From: Parabacteroides sp. Marseille-P3160
GTDB lineage: Bacteria; Bacteroidota; Bacteroidia; Bacteroidales; Tannerellaceae
DNA length: 64,000 nt
Assembly (NCBI RefSeq): GCF_900162725.1
Contig: NZ_LT799418.1
Location: forward strand, 2,086,740-2,150,739
Reading direction: 5' to 3'
The translations under genes were made by a program, and so were the position numbers. The notes beneath the pieces are model-generated. The model was not told the DNA's origin. It made no database searches and saw only the letters and a list, made by a program, of their open reading frames with translations. Shown here one piece after another: positions 1-8,069 of this stretch. Each line of letters begins with the position of its first letter. Position 1 is the first letter of the stretch.

Positions 1-238
1 TGCAGGATATTAAGCCTTATCTTGCTTGCGACTTAATAAAAATCCTTTGGAGCAAAAGCGGCTGTTCCATATCTATGTGTGTTTTAGATTTATAGTAGCG
101 CAAAGTACGTAAAGTTTTATAGATAAGCAAGTGAAGTGAGGATAAATTGTTTTCATGAATAATCATGTTGCTATTTTGTTTTTACGGATTTACCTTCCAT
201 GTCTTGCATAAATGTTAGGAAATCTGTTTTTTTCTGAT

Positions 239-246
239 TAGTTTTG
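239..246 (+). promoter_or_regulatory. candidate -7 element of the GT39 operon promoter
   Basis: TAGTTTTG matches the Bacteroidetes -7 consensus TAnnTTTG and lies about 20 nt before the first ATG of the GT39 gene. A -33 match is weak (TTAG near 215). The rest of the first 240 bases is AT-rich and shows no gene that I can support. Confidence 0.45.
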
Positions 247-264
247 CTCGTCAAAATCCGAAAA

Positions 265-1917
265 ATGATGAGCCTGACAAATCGAATAAATACAGAACAT
301 ATCTCTTTTCACCCTCTTCATTCTCTGCTGATTATTGTAGTCTGTTCCTTCGCTTTTTTTATTAATAATCAGGTCGTTCCCGCGGATTTGATGGAGGCTC
401 GTAATTTAGCGACGGCACAGGAGATGGTAAAAGACGGTTCCTACCTGATCCCGACGTTGAACGGGGAGTTGCGTTTGGAGAAGCCGCCTTTGCCCACCTG
501 GATAGCAGCCGGTGTGGAGTTTCTGTTTCCCGGAAGTCTGGTCGCCCAACGGTGTGTGGCGGGACTGGTCGCTACCATGATGATTTTTTTTCTGTATCTC
601 TTGGTTATTCGGCTGACCCGTGACCGAATGATCGGGTTGCTTGCCGCCTTGGTTTTGGCGACATCTTTCAATGCCGTGATGATGGGCCGTACGGCTACAT
701 GGGATATCTATTGCCATAGTTTTATGTTGGGAGCCATTTATTTTCTGGTGACGGCTTTGGAGGGAAAAGGCCGGCAATGGGGAGCTTTTGCGCTTTCGGG
801 TATATTCCTCGGACTTTCTTTTCTTGGGAAAGGGCCTGTTTCCTTTTATGCCCTTTTGCTTCCGTTTCTGATTGCTTACGGCTTGTCCTACCGTCCCCGC
901 ATGAAAGGGAAGGCGGCTCCTTTGGTGGTGATGGTTCTGCTCTTTGCCGTAATCGCCTTCTGGTGGATGGCTTATCTCTATTTCTTTCACCGGGATATGG
1001 CGCTTCAAGTGGCGGCTAAGGAATCATCTTCCTGGCTCAATCATAATGTACGGCCGTGGTATTATTATTGGCAATTCCCGGCTGAAGCCGGAATCTGGGC
1101 TTTGTTCTGGGTAACGGCCCTAGTGGGTTATTTCGCCTGTCGGAAAGAGAAATACCGCAAAGATCATACTTTTTCGATCGTGTGGTTGCTTTCCTCTTTG
1201 ATCTTGTTATCTGTCATACCGGAAAAAAAGACCCGTTATCTGTTGCCGATTCTGATTCCGGGAGCTATGACGATTGCTTTCTACTTCTATCATTGTTGGC
1301 GCGGGTTCCGGTCGGCCGGAGAAAGGAGGGTGTTCCGAATCAATAGCGGAATTATTGCCTTCATTCTTATGGCTTTACCAGTCACCCTTTACTTTATCTT
1401 CTATCGCGAAGGAGAGCTTTCTATCTGGATTCTCACTCTGACTGCCTTATTCGGCTGGGGACTGGGATTATGGATTTTCCGCTCGATCCTGCCAACAAGG
1501 AACATCAAAGTGATGGCCGTATTCAGTGCGATTGTGCTCAGTATGATGATGATTGAGAGTGTTTGCCTGATTCCGATCGGAAAGATGTTCATTAATCCGG
1601 AACGGCATAATATCCGGATGCTGAGGGAGCATAAGGAACTGGAAGGGATTCCTTTCTATTATAATAAGGAAGAGGAGCTTCGGATGGAATGGGTTTATGA
1701 ATCCAACCGGGTGATTCGTCCCCTGGATGTGAAGAATGATTCCCTGATACGGGTGAGTCGTCCCTTTGTCTTTCTTAGCAAACAACCGGCTGATTCCGTG
1801 TTTGCCGGAAAAGGGGTAACGGTAAAACCTATTGATACTTTCGATAATAATTGGAGAAAGACAAAAGACAAAAGATATAATAAAGAGTTAGTGCGCGAGG
1901 TAGTTCTTATCAAGTAA
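265..1917 (+). CDS. ArnT-like GT39 family glycosyltransferase (lipid-linked sugar to envelope acceptor)
   Basis: An integral membrane glycosyltransferase of about 550 residues with many hydrophobic segments, resembling ArnT/PMT (GT39). The N-terminal periplasmic loop carries the family pattern: an acidic residue in ADLMEARN, then LIPTLNGELRLEKPPLPTW. Family members move a sugar from a polyprenyl-phosphate carrier to lipid A or another periplasmic acceptor. The reading frame is open from a TTG at 244, but ATG codons at 265 and 268 are preferred because they lie downstream of the -7 element. It is first of four same-strand genes with gaps of about 11 nt or less. The following GT2 would make the lipid-linked donor and the epimerase its sugar nucleotide. 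The exact sugar and acceptor cannot be read from sequence. Confidence 0.85.
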   Translation: MMSLTNRINTEHISFHPLHSLLIIVVCSFAFFINNQVVPADLMEARNLATAQEMVKDGSYLIPTLNGELRLEKPPLPTWIAAGVEFLFPGSLVAQRCVAGLVATMMIFFLYLLVIRLTRDRMIGLLAALVLATSFNAVMMGRTATWDIYCHSFMLGAIYFLVTALEGKGRQWGAFALSGIFLGLSFLGKGPVSFYALLLPFLIAYGLSYRPRMKGKAAPLVVMVLLFAVIAFWWMAYLYFFHRDMALQVAAKESSSWLNHNVRPWYYYWQFPAEAGIWALFWVTALVGYFACRKEKYRKDHTFSIVWLLSSLILLSVIPEKKTRYLLPILIPGAMTIAFYFYHCWRGFRSAGERRVFRINSGIIAFILMALPVTLYFIFYREGELSIWILTLTALFGWGLGLWIFRSILPTRNIKVMAVFSAIVLSMMMIESVCLIPIGKMFINPERHNIRMLREHKELEGIPFYYNKEEELRMEWVYESNRVIRPLDVKNDSLIRVSRPFVFLSKQPADSVFAGKGVTVKPIDTFDNNWRKTKDKRYNKELVREVVLIK

Positions 1918-1928
1918 GAGACATAAAG

Positions 1929-2669
1929 ATGAATAAAACAAGTGTGTACGAATTTTGTATAATCGTACCGATCTATAACGAAGAAGAAAATATCAGCCGG
2001 TTGGAAGAGGAACTGGGACGTTATCTGGAGGCGGCTTCCGTGAAGGCGTGCATTCTTTTTGTGGATGACGGTTCAAAGGACAACAGTTTGCAGGGAATCA
2101 TTGAGATCTGCCGCAAGAATCCGGATTTCTATTATATTACCTTTACGCATAATAATGGCTTGAGCGCTGCCCTTAAAGCCGGAATCGATATGGCGGAATC
2201 CCCTTACACCGGCTATATAGATGCAGACTTGCAGACTTTGCCGGAGGATTTCGAGCGGCTTCTTCCCTTTCGCCGGGATTATGCCTTGGTGATGGGAATC
2301 CGTACCGGGAGGAAAGATAGTTTCGGCAAAAGGTTCTCTTCTCTGATTGCTAACTATTTCCGTCGGATGATGACTCATGATGGGGTAGAGGATACCGGCT
2401 GCCCGCTGAAGGTAATAAGAACGGATGCGGCGAAGCGGATTCCTTTTTTTACCGGAATGCACCGCTTTTTGCCTGCTTTGATCCAATTGCAAAACGAGAA
2501 GGTGAAGCAGGTTCCGGTTCGCCATTTCGAACGCCTGAAAGGCATTTCCAAATTTCATTTGTGGAATCGTCTGGTCAGTCCCTTTCTGGATTGCTTTGCA
2601 TATCGATGGATGCGGAAAAGATACATTAACTATACGATCAGTGCGGATAATCTAAAAGAACAGGAGTAA
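1929..2669 (+). CDS. GT2 family glycosyltransferase (dolichyl/undecaprenyl-phosphate sugar synthase-like)
   Basis: A GT-A fold enzyme of the DPM1/ArnC/RgtE type. The start IVPIYNEEENI, the VDDGSKD motif and YIDADLQTLPEDF (metal-binding DxD-like site) are clear. At 246 residues it lacks the C-terminal membrane helices found in ArnC/GtrB-type enzymes, so it is probably a peripheral enzyme on the cytoplasmic face. By family it transfers a sugar from a nucleotide donor to polyprenyl phosphate. It lies 11 nt after the GT39 gene and 1 nt before the LAB_N gene, so translation is probably coupled. The context suggests that it makes the donor lipid used by the ArnT-like enzyme. The sugar is not determined; a uronic acid is possible given the epimerase at the operon end. 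Confidence 0.87.
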   Translation: MNKTSVYEFCIIVPIYNEEENISRLEEELGRYLEAASVKACILFVDDGSKDNSLQGIIEICRKNPDFYYITFTHNNGLSAALKAGIDMAESPYTGYIDADLQTLPEDFERLLPFRRDYALVMGIRTGRKDSFGKRFSSLIANYFRRMMTHDGVEDTGCPLKVIRTDAAKRIPFFTGMHRFLPALIQLQNEKVKQVPVRHFERLKGISKFHLWNRLVSPFLDCFAYRWMRKRYINYTISADNLKEQE

Positions 2670-2670
2670 C

Positions 2671-3291
2671 GTGGAGCATAGCAGTTGGTACTTTGTCATC
2701 GGATTCCTGGCTCAGGGATTGTTTTCCGCAAGGATGTTCATCCAATGGATCCTGTCGGAAAAAGCCAAGAAGGTCGTATCCCCGACAATCTATTGGAAAT
2801 TGAGTTTATTAGGTTCCTTGCTTTTCTCCATATACGGTTGGTTACGCAGTGATTTCGCTATTATACTGGGACAAATCTTTTCCTATTATATCTATATTTG
2901 GAACCTGAATAATAAAAAGTCATGGGAGAGAATTCCGGCGGTCATTCGTTGGTCTATCCTGCTTCTCCCGGTGATTGCGCTTGGTTGTGTCTTGTATGAT
3001 AGTACGGCCAATTTCGATCACTTGTTCAAGGAAGTGTCCTTTGGATTGTTGGTCTTCGGTTCGATCGGGCAACTTATTTTCACTTTCCGGTTTGTATACC
3101 AATGGCTGTATTCCCGTTCCCGGGGAGAATCATTGCTCCCATCGGGATTTTGGACCCTAAGCCTGATCGGTTCCCTTTTGATACTTGTCTACGGGATTAT
3201 ACGGAAAGACCCGGTTTTGCTACTTGGGCAGGGCGCCGGTTTCATTACTTACACACGTAATTTATGGTTGGATAGAAAATATTTGAAATGA
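2671..3291 (+). CDS. membrane protein with two lipid-A-biosynthesis N-terminal (LAB_N) domains
   Basis: A 206-residue hydrophobic protein made of two similar halves. Each half has an aromatic and Arg-rich start (GLFSARMFIQW; LIFTFRFVYQW), an SLxGSLL segment, an IYGxxR turn and a GQ near its end (ILGQIFSYY; LLGQGAGFI). This is the LAB_N domain, named from an extension found on some lipid A disaccharide synthases; here it occurs alone and duplicated. The start codon is GTG, one base after the GT2 stop. The 3' end overlaps the epimerase start (ATGA). Its biochemical role is unknown. A part in flipping or presenting the lipid-linked sugar would fit the operon but is inference. Confidence 0.8.
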   Translation: MEHSSWYFVIGFLAQGLFSARMFIQWILSEKAKKVVSPTIYWKLSLLGSLLFSIYGWLRSDFAIILGQIFSYYIYIWNLNNKKSWERIPAVIRWSILLLPVIALGCVLYDSTANFDHLFKEVSFGLLVFGSIGQLIFTFRFVYQWLYSRSRGESLLPSGFWTLSLIGSLLILVYGIIRKDPVLLLGQGAGFITYTRNLWLDRKYLK

Positions 3292-4319
3292 AAATATTAA
3301 TAACAGGAGCGGCCGGATTCATCGGCTATCATCTCGTGGAGCAGTTGGCCGGGCGGGAAGATGTTGAGATAACGGGCATTGACACGATCAATGCGTATTA
3401 CAATGTGCAGCTCAAATACGACCGTTTATCCCAAAGCGGAATAGAAGAGAGCCGGATTCGGACGGGAATGGTTACCGATAGTTCGCTGCATTCCAATTAT
3501 CATTTCGTACAACTTGATCTGACTGATTCAGAGAAACTGAATGTCCTTTTCCGGGAAAATGCATTTGATGTTGTCGTCAATCTTGCCGCCCAGGCCGGCG
3601 TCCGTTATTCAATCGAGCATCCGCAGAGCTATGTCGAGTCGAACATCGTAGGCTTTACCAATCTGCTGGAATGTTGCCGGTATCATCAGGTGAAGCACCT
3701 GATCTATGCCTCCAGTTCCTCCGTTTACGGGATAAAAAACAAGATCCCTTTCTCTGAAAGCGATTCGGCAGATTATCCTGTCAGCTTTTATGCAGCAACC
3801 AAAAGGAGCAATGAACTGATGGCATATACCTACAGCCATTTATTCCGGTTGCCGGTTACCGGTGTCCGCCTTTTTACCGTTTATGGCCCCTGGGGACGGC
3901 CGGATATGGCGCCGATGCTGTTTACCCGCTCTATACTGGAGGGGCGGACGATCCGTGTATTCAATTATGGGGAGATGCTGCGTGATTTCACGTATGTGGA
4001 CGATACGGTGACGGGCATTATCCGCCTCCTTGGAAAAGCGCCCGGCGAGGATGCCGAACTGCCCTATTGCCAACTGTTTAATATAGGCAATTCGCAGCCG
4101 GTCAGGTTGCTCGACTTTATTCATCTGCTGGAAGAAGCCCTGGGGCGCAAGGCTGTGCTGGAATTGTTACCCATCCCACCCGGAGACGTGACGGTCACCT
4201 GCGCGGATACTTCCCGTCTGGAGGCTTGCGTCCATTACAAACCATCTACGCCTATTGAGAAAGGGATACCTTTGTTCATCGATTGGTATAAGAGCTACTA
4301 TAAGACAAATAAGGCTTGA
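3288..4319 (+). CDS. NAD-dependent epimerase/dehydratase, UDP-glucuronate 4-epimerase-like
   Basis: An extended SDR. The N-terminal Rossmann motif GAAGFIGYHL is followed by a TINAYYNVQLKYDRL stretch, which is characteristic of UDP-glucuronate 4-epimerases (CapI type). The catalytic serine region SSSSVYG and the YxxxK motif in YAATKRSNE are present, as is RxFTVYGPWGRPDMA. The length of 343 residues is normal for the family. It is the last gene of the envelope-sugar operon and overlaps the LAB_N gene by 4 nt. If the specificity is GlcA to GalA, the operon would resemble rhizobial GalA addition to lipid A. That parallel is inference, and other UDP-sugars remain possible. It ends 4 nt before the convergent ThiC-like gene. 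Confidence 0.85.
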   Translation: MKILITGAAGFIGYHLVEQLAGREDVEITGIDTINAYYNVQLKYDRLSQSGIEESRIRTGMVTDSSLHSNYHFVQLDLTDSEKLNVLFRENAFDVVVNLAAQAGVRYSIEHPQSYVESNIVGFTNLLECCRYHQVKHLIYASSSSVYGIKNKIPFSESDSADYPVSFYAATKRSNELMAYTYSHLFRLPVTGVRLFTVYGPWGRPDMAPMLFTRSILEGRTIRVFNYGEMLRDFTYVDDTVTGIIRLLGKAPGEDAELPYCQLFNIGNSQPVRLLDFIHLLEEALGRKAVLELLPIPPGDVTVTCADTSRLEACVHYKPSTPIEKGIPLFIDWYKSYYKTNKA

Positions 4320-4323
4320 TCCT

Positions 4324-5913
4324 TTATTTCTTCCATTGGCGTTTGGAGACACCCCGTTCGTTATAGAACTGGCATACCCGGTCCGGATTGAGCGCCAAGG
4401 CTTGTTGATCTTGCCACCTTGCTTCGCAACGCGCTTTGCTGAGGGCGTTGTCACGAATTTGGGCGCCCGGATGACCTTTTCCCAAGTCGGCTGCATGGGC
4501 GGCTATTTTGTGGGCAACGACTCCGGCGCATATATCTTCCGTATCCGGATGATCCAGATACTCTTTTGGAGTCGCTCCGCCAATAAGTGAGGCGCCGTGC
4601 CAGGCAACCTGCGCTCCTCCGATTGCGGCCGTGATATGGTCATATCCGGGGGCGATATCGGTAGTGATCATGCCGGGAGTAAAGAGTGGAACGCCTTTGC
4701 AGCAATATTGATGCTCTTTCATGTTCTCCTGGATTTTATTCATCGGTACATGGCCGGGACCTTCGACAATCACTTGTACAAAATGCTTCCAGGCTGTTTC
4801 CGTCAGTTCCCTCATGCGGCGGAGTTCCGTAAACTGGGCGCTGTCATTGGCGTCGTAGATAGAACCCGAACGGAAACCGCTACCGAGCGAAAGGGTGATG
4901 TCATATGCCCGCAGGATTTCGCAGATCTCATCAAAATGCGTATAAAGAAAGTTTTCTTGCTGATGTGTTTGCATCCATTGCTTGAGGATGAAGCCGCCTT
5001 GGGAGATAAAACCCGTCAGGCGGGATTCCGTCAATTTTAAATCCTCCAGCCGCATCCCCGCATGGATGGTTACGAAATCGACTCCTTGTTCCGCCTGGGC
5101 GATCAAGGTTTCACGGAAGATATCCCAAGTCAGGTGCTGCGCTTCTCCTCCGGCGTTGGTCAGCGCTTCGTAGACAGGGACTGTTCCTAATGGAACGGGG
5201 CAGGTGCGGATCAGATAATCGCGATAGGCATAGGAATCCGTATCGGCCGACAAGTCCATCAGCGCATCCGTCCCCCATTTATATCCCCAGATTGCTTTTT
5301 CCAATTCGTCACGGATCGGAAGGCCGGAAGTCGCGGTGTTCGTGTTTATCTTTACCAGAAAGCGTTTGCCGAGGATCATAGGCTCCAGTTCCGGATGGTT
5401 GATATTTGCCGGGATTACGGCGCGTCCCGAAGCTATTTCCTTGCGTACGAATTCAGGCGTGATATAGGACTTCAGTCCCAACGCCTCCACCTGCTGATTC
5501 TCCCTGATGGCGACAAACTCCATTTCGGGAGTGATCACTCGCTTTTTAGCATAAAAAAGTTGTGTGATGGTCTTGTCCTCCTTCGCCCGGTAAGGCGGAT
5601 GCTTCAACGATGCGTAAGTCGTTCCCGCGGGCAGGCGGACAATGTCTTTCCGGCGGACGTACCAGTCTTCACGCATTCTCGGTAGTCCTTCTTCGAGGAT
5701 AATGGTGCAATCCGGGTCGGAATAAGGGCCGCTGGTATCATAAACAATAACGGGGCTGTTTTTTTTTCGGACGGTCTGGTTCTCTTCGGGATGGATAATC
5801 GTGTCGGAAAGATTGATCCGCCGCATCGGAACACGGATTTTATTGATTTCTCCCGAAACATAGATTTTTTCCGAAGATGGATAGGTTACAAAACAGTTTC
5901 TTTTAGATTTCAT
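4324..5913 (-). CDS. thiC: ThiC-like protein lacking the C-terminal Fe-S cysteine motif
   Basis: Most of the length aligns by eye with phosphomethylpyrimidine synthase (AIR to HMP-P, radical SAM). Landmarks are KIYVSGEINKIRVPMR, PVIVYDTSGPYSDP, ITPEMEFVAIREN, IPANINHPELEPM, QAEQGVDFVTIHAG, VEGPGHVPM and IAPGYDHIT (the two zinc histidines), and KGHPGAQIRDNALSKAR. The protein then stops about 20 residues after PDRV. The usual CSMCGPKFC segment (CX2CX4C, which holds the [4Fe-4S] cluster) is absent in this frame and in the neighbouring frames. The usual substrate-pocket stretches NANIGNS and STGKNIHETR are replaced by NTNTATS and SADTDSYAYRD. There are no other thi genes alongside and no TPP riboswitch in the short leader. 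Family membership is certain; ThiC activity is doubtful. It may be a diverged paralogue. Confidence 0.85.
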   Translation of the reverse strand: MKSKRNCFVTYPSSEKIYVSGEINKIRVPMRRINLSDTIIHPEENQTVRKKNSPVIVYDTSGPYSDPDCTIILEEGLPRMREDWYVRRKDIVRLPAGTTYASLKHPPYRAKEDKTITQLFYAKKRVITPEMEFVAIRENQQVEALGLKSYITPEFVRKEIASGRAVIPANINHPELEPMILGKRFLVKINTNTATSGLPIRDELEKAIWGYKWGTDALMDLSADTDSYAYRDYLIRTCPVPLGTVPVYEALTNAGGEAQHLTWDIFRETLIAQAEQGVDFVTIHAGMRLEDLKLTESRLTGFISQGGFILKQWMQTHQQENFLYTHFDEICEILRAYDITLSLGSGFRSGSIYDANDSAQFTELRRMRELTETAWKHFVQVIVEGPGHVPMNKIQENMKEHQYCCKGVPLFTPGMITTDIAPGYDHITAAIGGAQVAWHGASLIGGATPKEYLDHPDTEDICAGVVAHKIAAHAADLGKGHPGAQIRDNALSKARCEARWQDQQALALNPDRVCQFYNERGVSKRQWKK

Positions 5914-5959
5914 TCTGCGGGATGGTAATACGTCTTTATCATTTGTCCTAATAATTCCG

Positions 5960-5967
5960 CAAAAGTA
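5960..5967 (-). promoter_or_regulatory. candidate -7 element of the ThiC-like gene
   Basis: Read on the minus strand, TACTTTTG matches TAnnTTTG and lies about 45 nt from the ATG. The implied leader is roughly 40 nt. That is too short for a TPP riboswitch, and none of its conserved boxes (such as CTGAGA) are visible. Confidence 0.5.
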
Positions 5968-6035
5968 ATCAAATGAAAGTATTTTTAGGGGATTTTCTCT
6001 GAAATAAACAGATTTAACGGAGCTTCATATAGATA

Positions 6036-6072
6036 AAAAGAGCGAGCCGCCCCGCTTAAGGGAATGGCTCGC
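6036..6072 (-). terminator. intrinsic terminator after the ferredoxin gene
   Basis: On the minus strand GCGAGCC and GGCTCGC form a 7-bp GC-rich stem, with GCGGGG within the loop, followed by TCTTTTT. It begins about 35 nt past the ferredoxin stop, so the ferredoxin is probably transcribed alone and not into the ThiC-like gene. Confidence 0.8.
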
Positions 6073-6108
6073 CTGATTTTAGACTCTAAAAAATCGAATT
6101 ACTTTCTT

Positions 6109-6279
6109 TTATTCAGCCGGGTGAATTGCCTCTGTCGGACATGCGTCTGCGCAAGTCCCACAATCTGTACACATTTCAGGATCAATGTGATATATATCAC
6201 CCTCGGAAATCGCCCCTACCGGGCATTCGTCAATGCAAGTACCGCATGCAATGCAATCATCACTAATTAAATAAGCCAT
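6109..6279 (-). CDS. 2[4Fe-4S] ferredoxin
   Basis: A 56-residue protein beginning MAYLISDDCIACGTC. It has two CX2CX2CX3C clusters: CIACGTCIDECP in the first half and CTDCGTCADACP in the second. This is the classical clostridial-type bacterial ferredoxin, a small soluble electron carrier for pyruvate:ferredoxin oxidoreductase and similar anaerobic enzymes. A candidate -7 box (TATTTTTG on the minus strand, near 6316-6323) lies about 37 nt upstream, and an intrinsic terminator follows. The gene appears monocistronic. Assignment is firm because all eight ligand cysteines are in place; the partner enzymes cannot be told from the neighbourhood. Confidence 0.95.
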   Translation of the reverse strand: MAYLISDDCIACGTCIDECPVGAISEGDIYHIDPEMCTDCGTCADACPTEAIHPAE

Positions 6280-6414
6280 TGTTGTAAGATTTTTAATTGA
6301 TAACTATTAGTCCTACAAAAATATAGTTTTCTTTACATTAAAAAAACTTCTGCCTTCTTTTTTTTATCCGCACTTTAAGGACAATATTTTTTTTTATCCT
6401 TCGTTAATGTAGGT

Positions 6415-7137
6415 ATGAATGGTGGATTGAAACGTATATCGCTTGTCGTATTGCTTCTTTTGATTTCAGCTTCAATTGCTTGGGGGCAGAAGCAGAGGGT
6501 GAAGAATCAGCCTTATGCTGATTTGAAGTTATATCATTTAGGTTTTCACGTAGGACTGCATACACAGGATTTGCTGCTGACTAATTCGGGAGTGACATCA
6601 GACGGGCAAGTGTGGTTTGCCGAAATACCGACTTACACTCCCGGCTTTAGTGTGGGAGTGATCGGTGATATGTATCTGAATCCTTATTTTAGCCTCCGGG
6701 TCTTACCGACTTTGAATTTCGGTGACCGGAAAGTAATTTTCAGGAAACAGCATAGTGAGAATGAGGCGGAGGATGTGTCTGTGAGCCTGCGTTCCAATTA
6801 TATGAGCCTGCCTCTCCAGATAAAATACGCCGCTCTTCGTTTGAATAATTACCGGCCTTACATTACGGGAGGAGTCTATGCCGCAATGGATCTGGGGCGT
6901 AAAAAAGGTACCGAACTGATGCTCAAAGGTATGGATTACGGTGTGGAAATAGGATTCGGTTGTGATATCTATCTTCCTTATTTTAAGCTTTGTCCCGAGT
7001 TGAGGTTTAGCTTTGGCCTGGCCGATGTCCTGGAGAAGGACCGCAGCGATCTTTCCGACCCGGATATGCAGAAGTATACCAATGCCCTCTCAAAGGCGAC
7101 GACCCGGATGATCACCCTTAGCTTCAATTTCGAATAA
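6415..7137 (+). CDS. porT: PorT family outer-membrane protein
   Basis: A signal peptide (LLLLISASIAWGQ) is followed by a region that matches the PorT signature as I know it: PYADLKLYHLGFHVGLHTQDL. The remaining 200 residues are beta-rich, with alternating hydrophobic strands and a C-terminal phenylalanine two residues from the end, fitting an outer-membrane barrel. PorT is a component linked to type IX secretion in Porphyromonas gingivalis, and homologues occur in relatives. The gene converges on cdsA, and the two 3' ends overlap by 14 nt. No other type IX genes are in this window, so a working secretion system cannot be claimed. A general PorT-family beta-barrel protein is the conservative reading. 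Confidence 0.75.
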   Translation: MNGGLKRISLVVLLLLISASIAWGQKQRVKNQPYADLKLYHLGFHVGLHTQDLLLTNSGVTSDGQVWFAEIPTYTPGFSVGVIGDMYLNPYFSLRVLPTLNFGDRKVIFRKQHSENEAEDVSVSLRSNYMSLPLQIKYAALRLNNYRPYITGGVYAAMDLGRKKGTELMLKGMDYGVEIGFGCDIYLPYFKLCPELRFSFGLADVLEKDRSDLSDPDMQKYTNALSKATTRMITLSFNFE

Positions 7138-7948
7138 ACAATTCAATAAAGATATAAGCGGCAGGAGTGGCCAGGATAACACTGTCGAAGCGATCCAGTA
7201 TACCGCCGTGTCCCGGAAAGAATTTGCCCGAATCCTTCGCCCCGAAAGTTCGTTTTAAAAGCGACTCGCTCAAATCTCCCAACGTACCGAAGATGACGAC
7301 TGTACTGGCGAAGCCTACCCATATATACCATTCGATCCCTGTATACCAGGCGCAGAACAGAGAGAATATCAAGACGACCAGCCAACCTCCGAAAAAACCT
7401 TCCCATGATTTGAGCGGAGAAATCCGTTCGAACAGCCGGTGCTTGCCGAAAGCCGTCCCGATCAGGTAAGCCCCTGTATCATTCAACCAGACAAAGATAA
7501 AAATAGCCATCAGAAAAACCCAGGAATAGTTTACTTCCCCGAATTCATCGGGCAGGAAGGCTATAAAATTCAGCAGTGAAAGTGAACCGGCACAATAGAT
7601 CTGCCCTAAAATATGGAAACCGCAATTTCTAATCGGGTCTGCTTCTTTCTTGTAGAGTTCCGAGATAAGGAGGTACATCAGGAAAAGGATATAGGGCAGG
7701 AAGATGAGTTCTTCTTCAAGCGGCCCTGCATAGAGGAAAGTGGCGGTAAAGAGGTATACTCCTCCCAAAATACCGATCCACTTATCTCCCTTGCTTTTTA
7801 TTCGAGCCAGGTTGTAGAACTCGTTCATACCAAGGATAATGACCAGACAAAAAAAGAGGAGAAACGCGTAGGGATTAAAACAAATCGCCGCTGTCAAAGT
7901 CACTACAAATGCAGCACCGGTAAGTGCTCTTATCATAAAATTGTTCAA
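7124..7948 (-). CDS. cdsA: phosphatidate cytidylyltransferase CdsA
   Basis: A polytopic membrane enzyme of 274 residues that makes CDP-diacylglycerol from phosphatidate and CTP, the branch point of phospholipid synthesis. The C-terminal family signature is clear: KRTFGAKDSGKFFPGHGGILDRFDSV. Upstream is FVWLNDTGAYLIGTAFGKHRLFERISPLKSWEGFFGG, also typical. Several hydrophobic helices precede the signature. Translation could begin at the first ATG or at the ATG four codons later. It is the last gene of the rsfS-ftsH-cdsA group and follows ftsH after about 120 nt. The 3' end overlaps convergent porT by 14 nt. Confidence 0.95.
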   Translation of the reverse strand: MNNFMIRALTGAAFVVTLTAAICFNPYAFLLFFCLVIILGMNEFYNLARIKSKGDKWIGILGGVYLFTATFLYAGPLEEELIFLPYILFLMYLLISELYKKEADPIRNCGFHILGQIYCAGSLSLLNFIAFLPDEFGEVNYSWVFLMAIFIFVWLNDTGAYLIGTAFGKHRLFERISPLKSWEGFFGGWLVVLIFSLFCAWYTGIEWYIWVGFASTVVIFGTLGDLSESLLKRTFGAKDSGKFFPGHGGILDRFDSVILATPAAYIFIELFIRN

Positions 7949-8069
7949 AATAAATTGTGTTTTTTGATGGTTCTCTATCTATCAATTATATAATGTAAGG
8001 ATTTCACAAATTCAAAGAGCCGTGAAGTTTCTCTATTCTCCTTCCTTGCTTTCGGTCTCAAAGCCCTCG

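Noticed and set aside
406-1008. Long minus-strand frame inside the GT39 gene
   Set aside because: Low-complexity basic composition with no motifs; it is a shadow of the glycosyltransferase.
5914-6035. TPP riboswitch expected before a thiC gene
   Set aside because: The implied leader is only about 40 nt and none of the conserved thi-box sequences are present on the minus strand.
6064-6270. Plus-strand frame across the ferredoxin gene
   Set aside because: The minus strand encodes a perfect 2[4Fe-4S] ferredoxin; the plus frame is its shadow.
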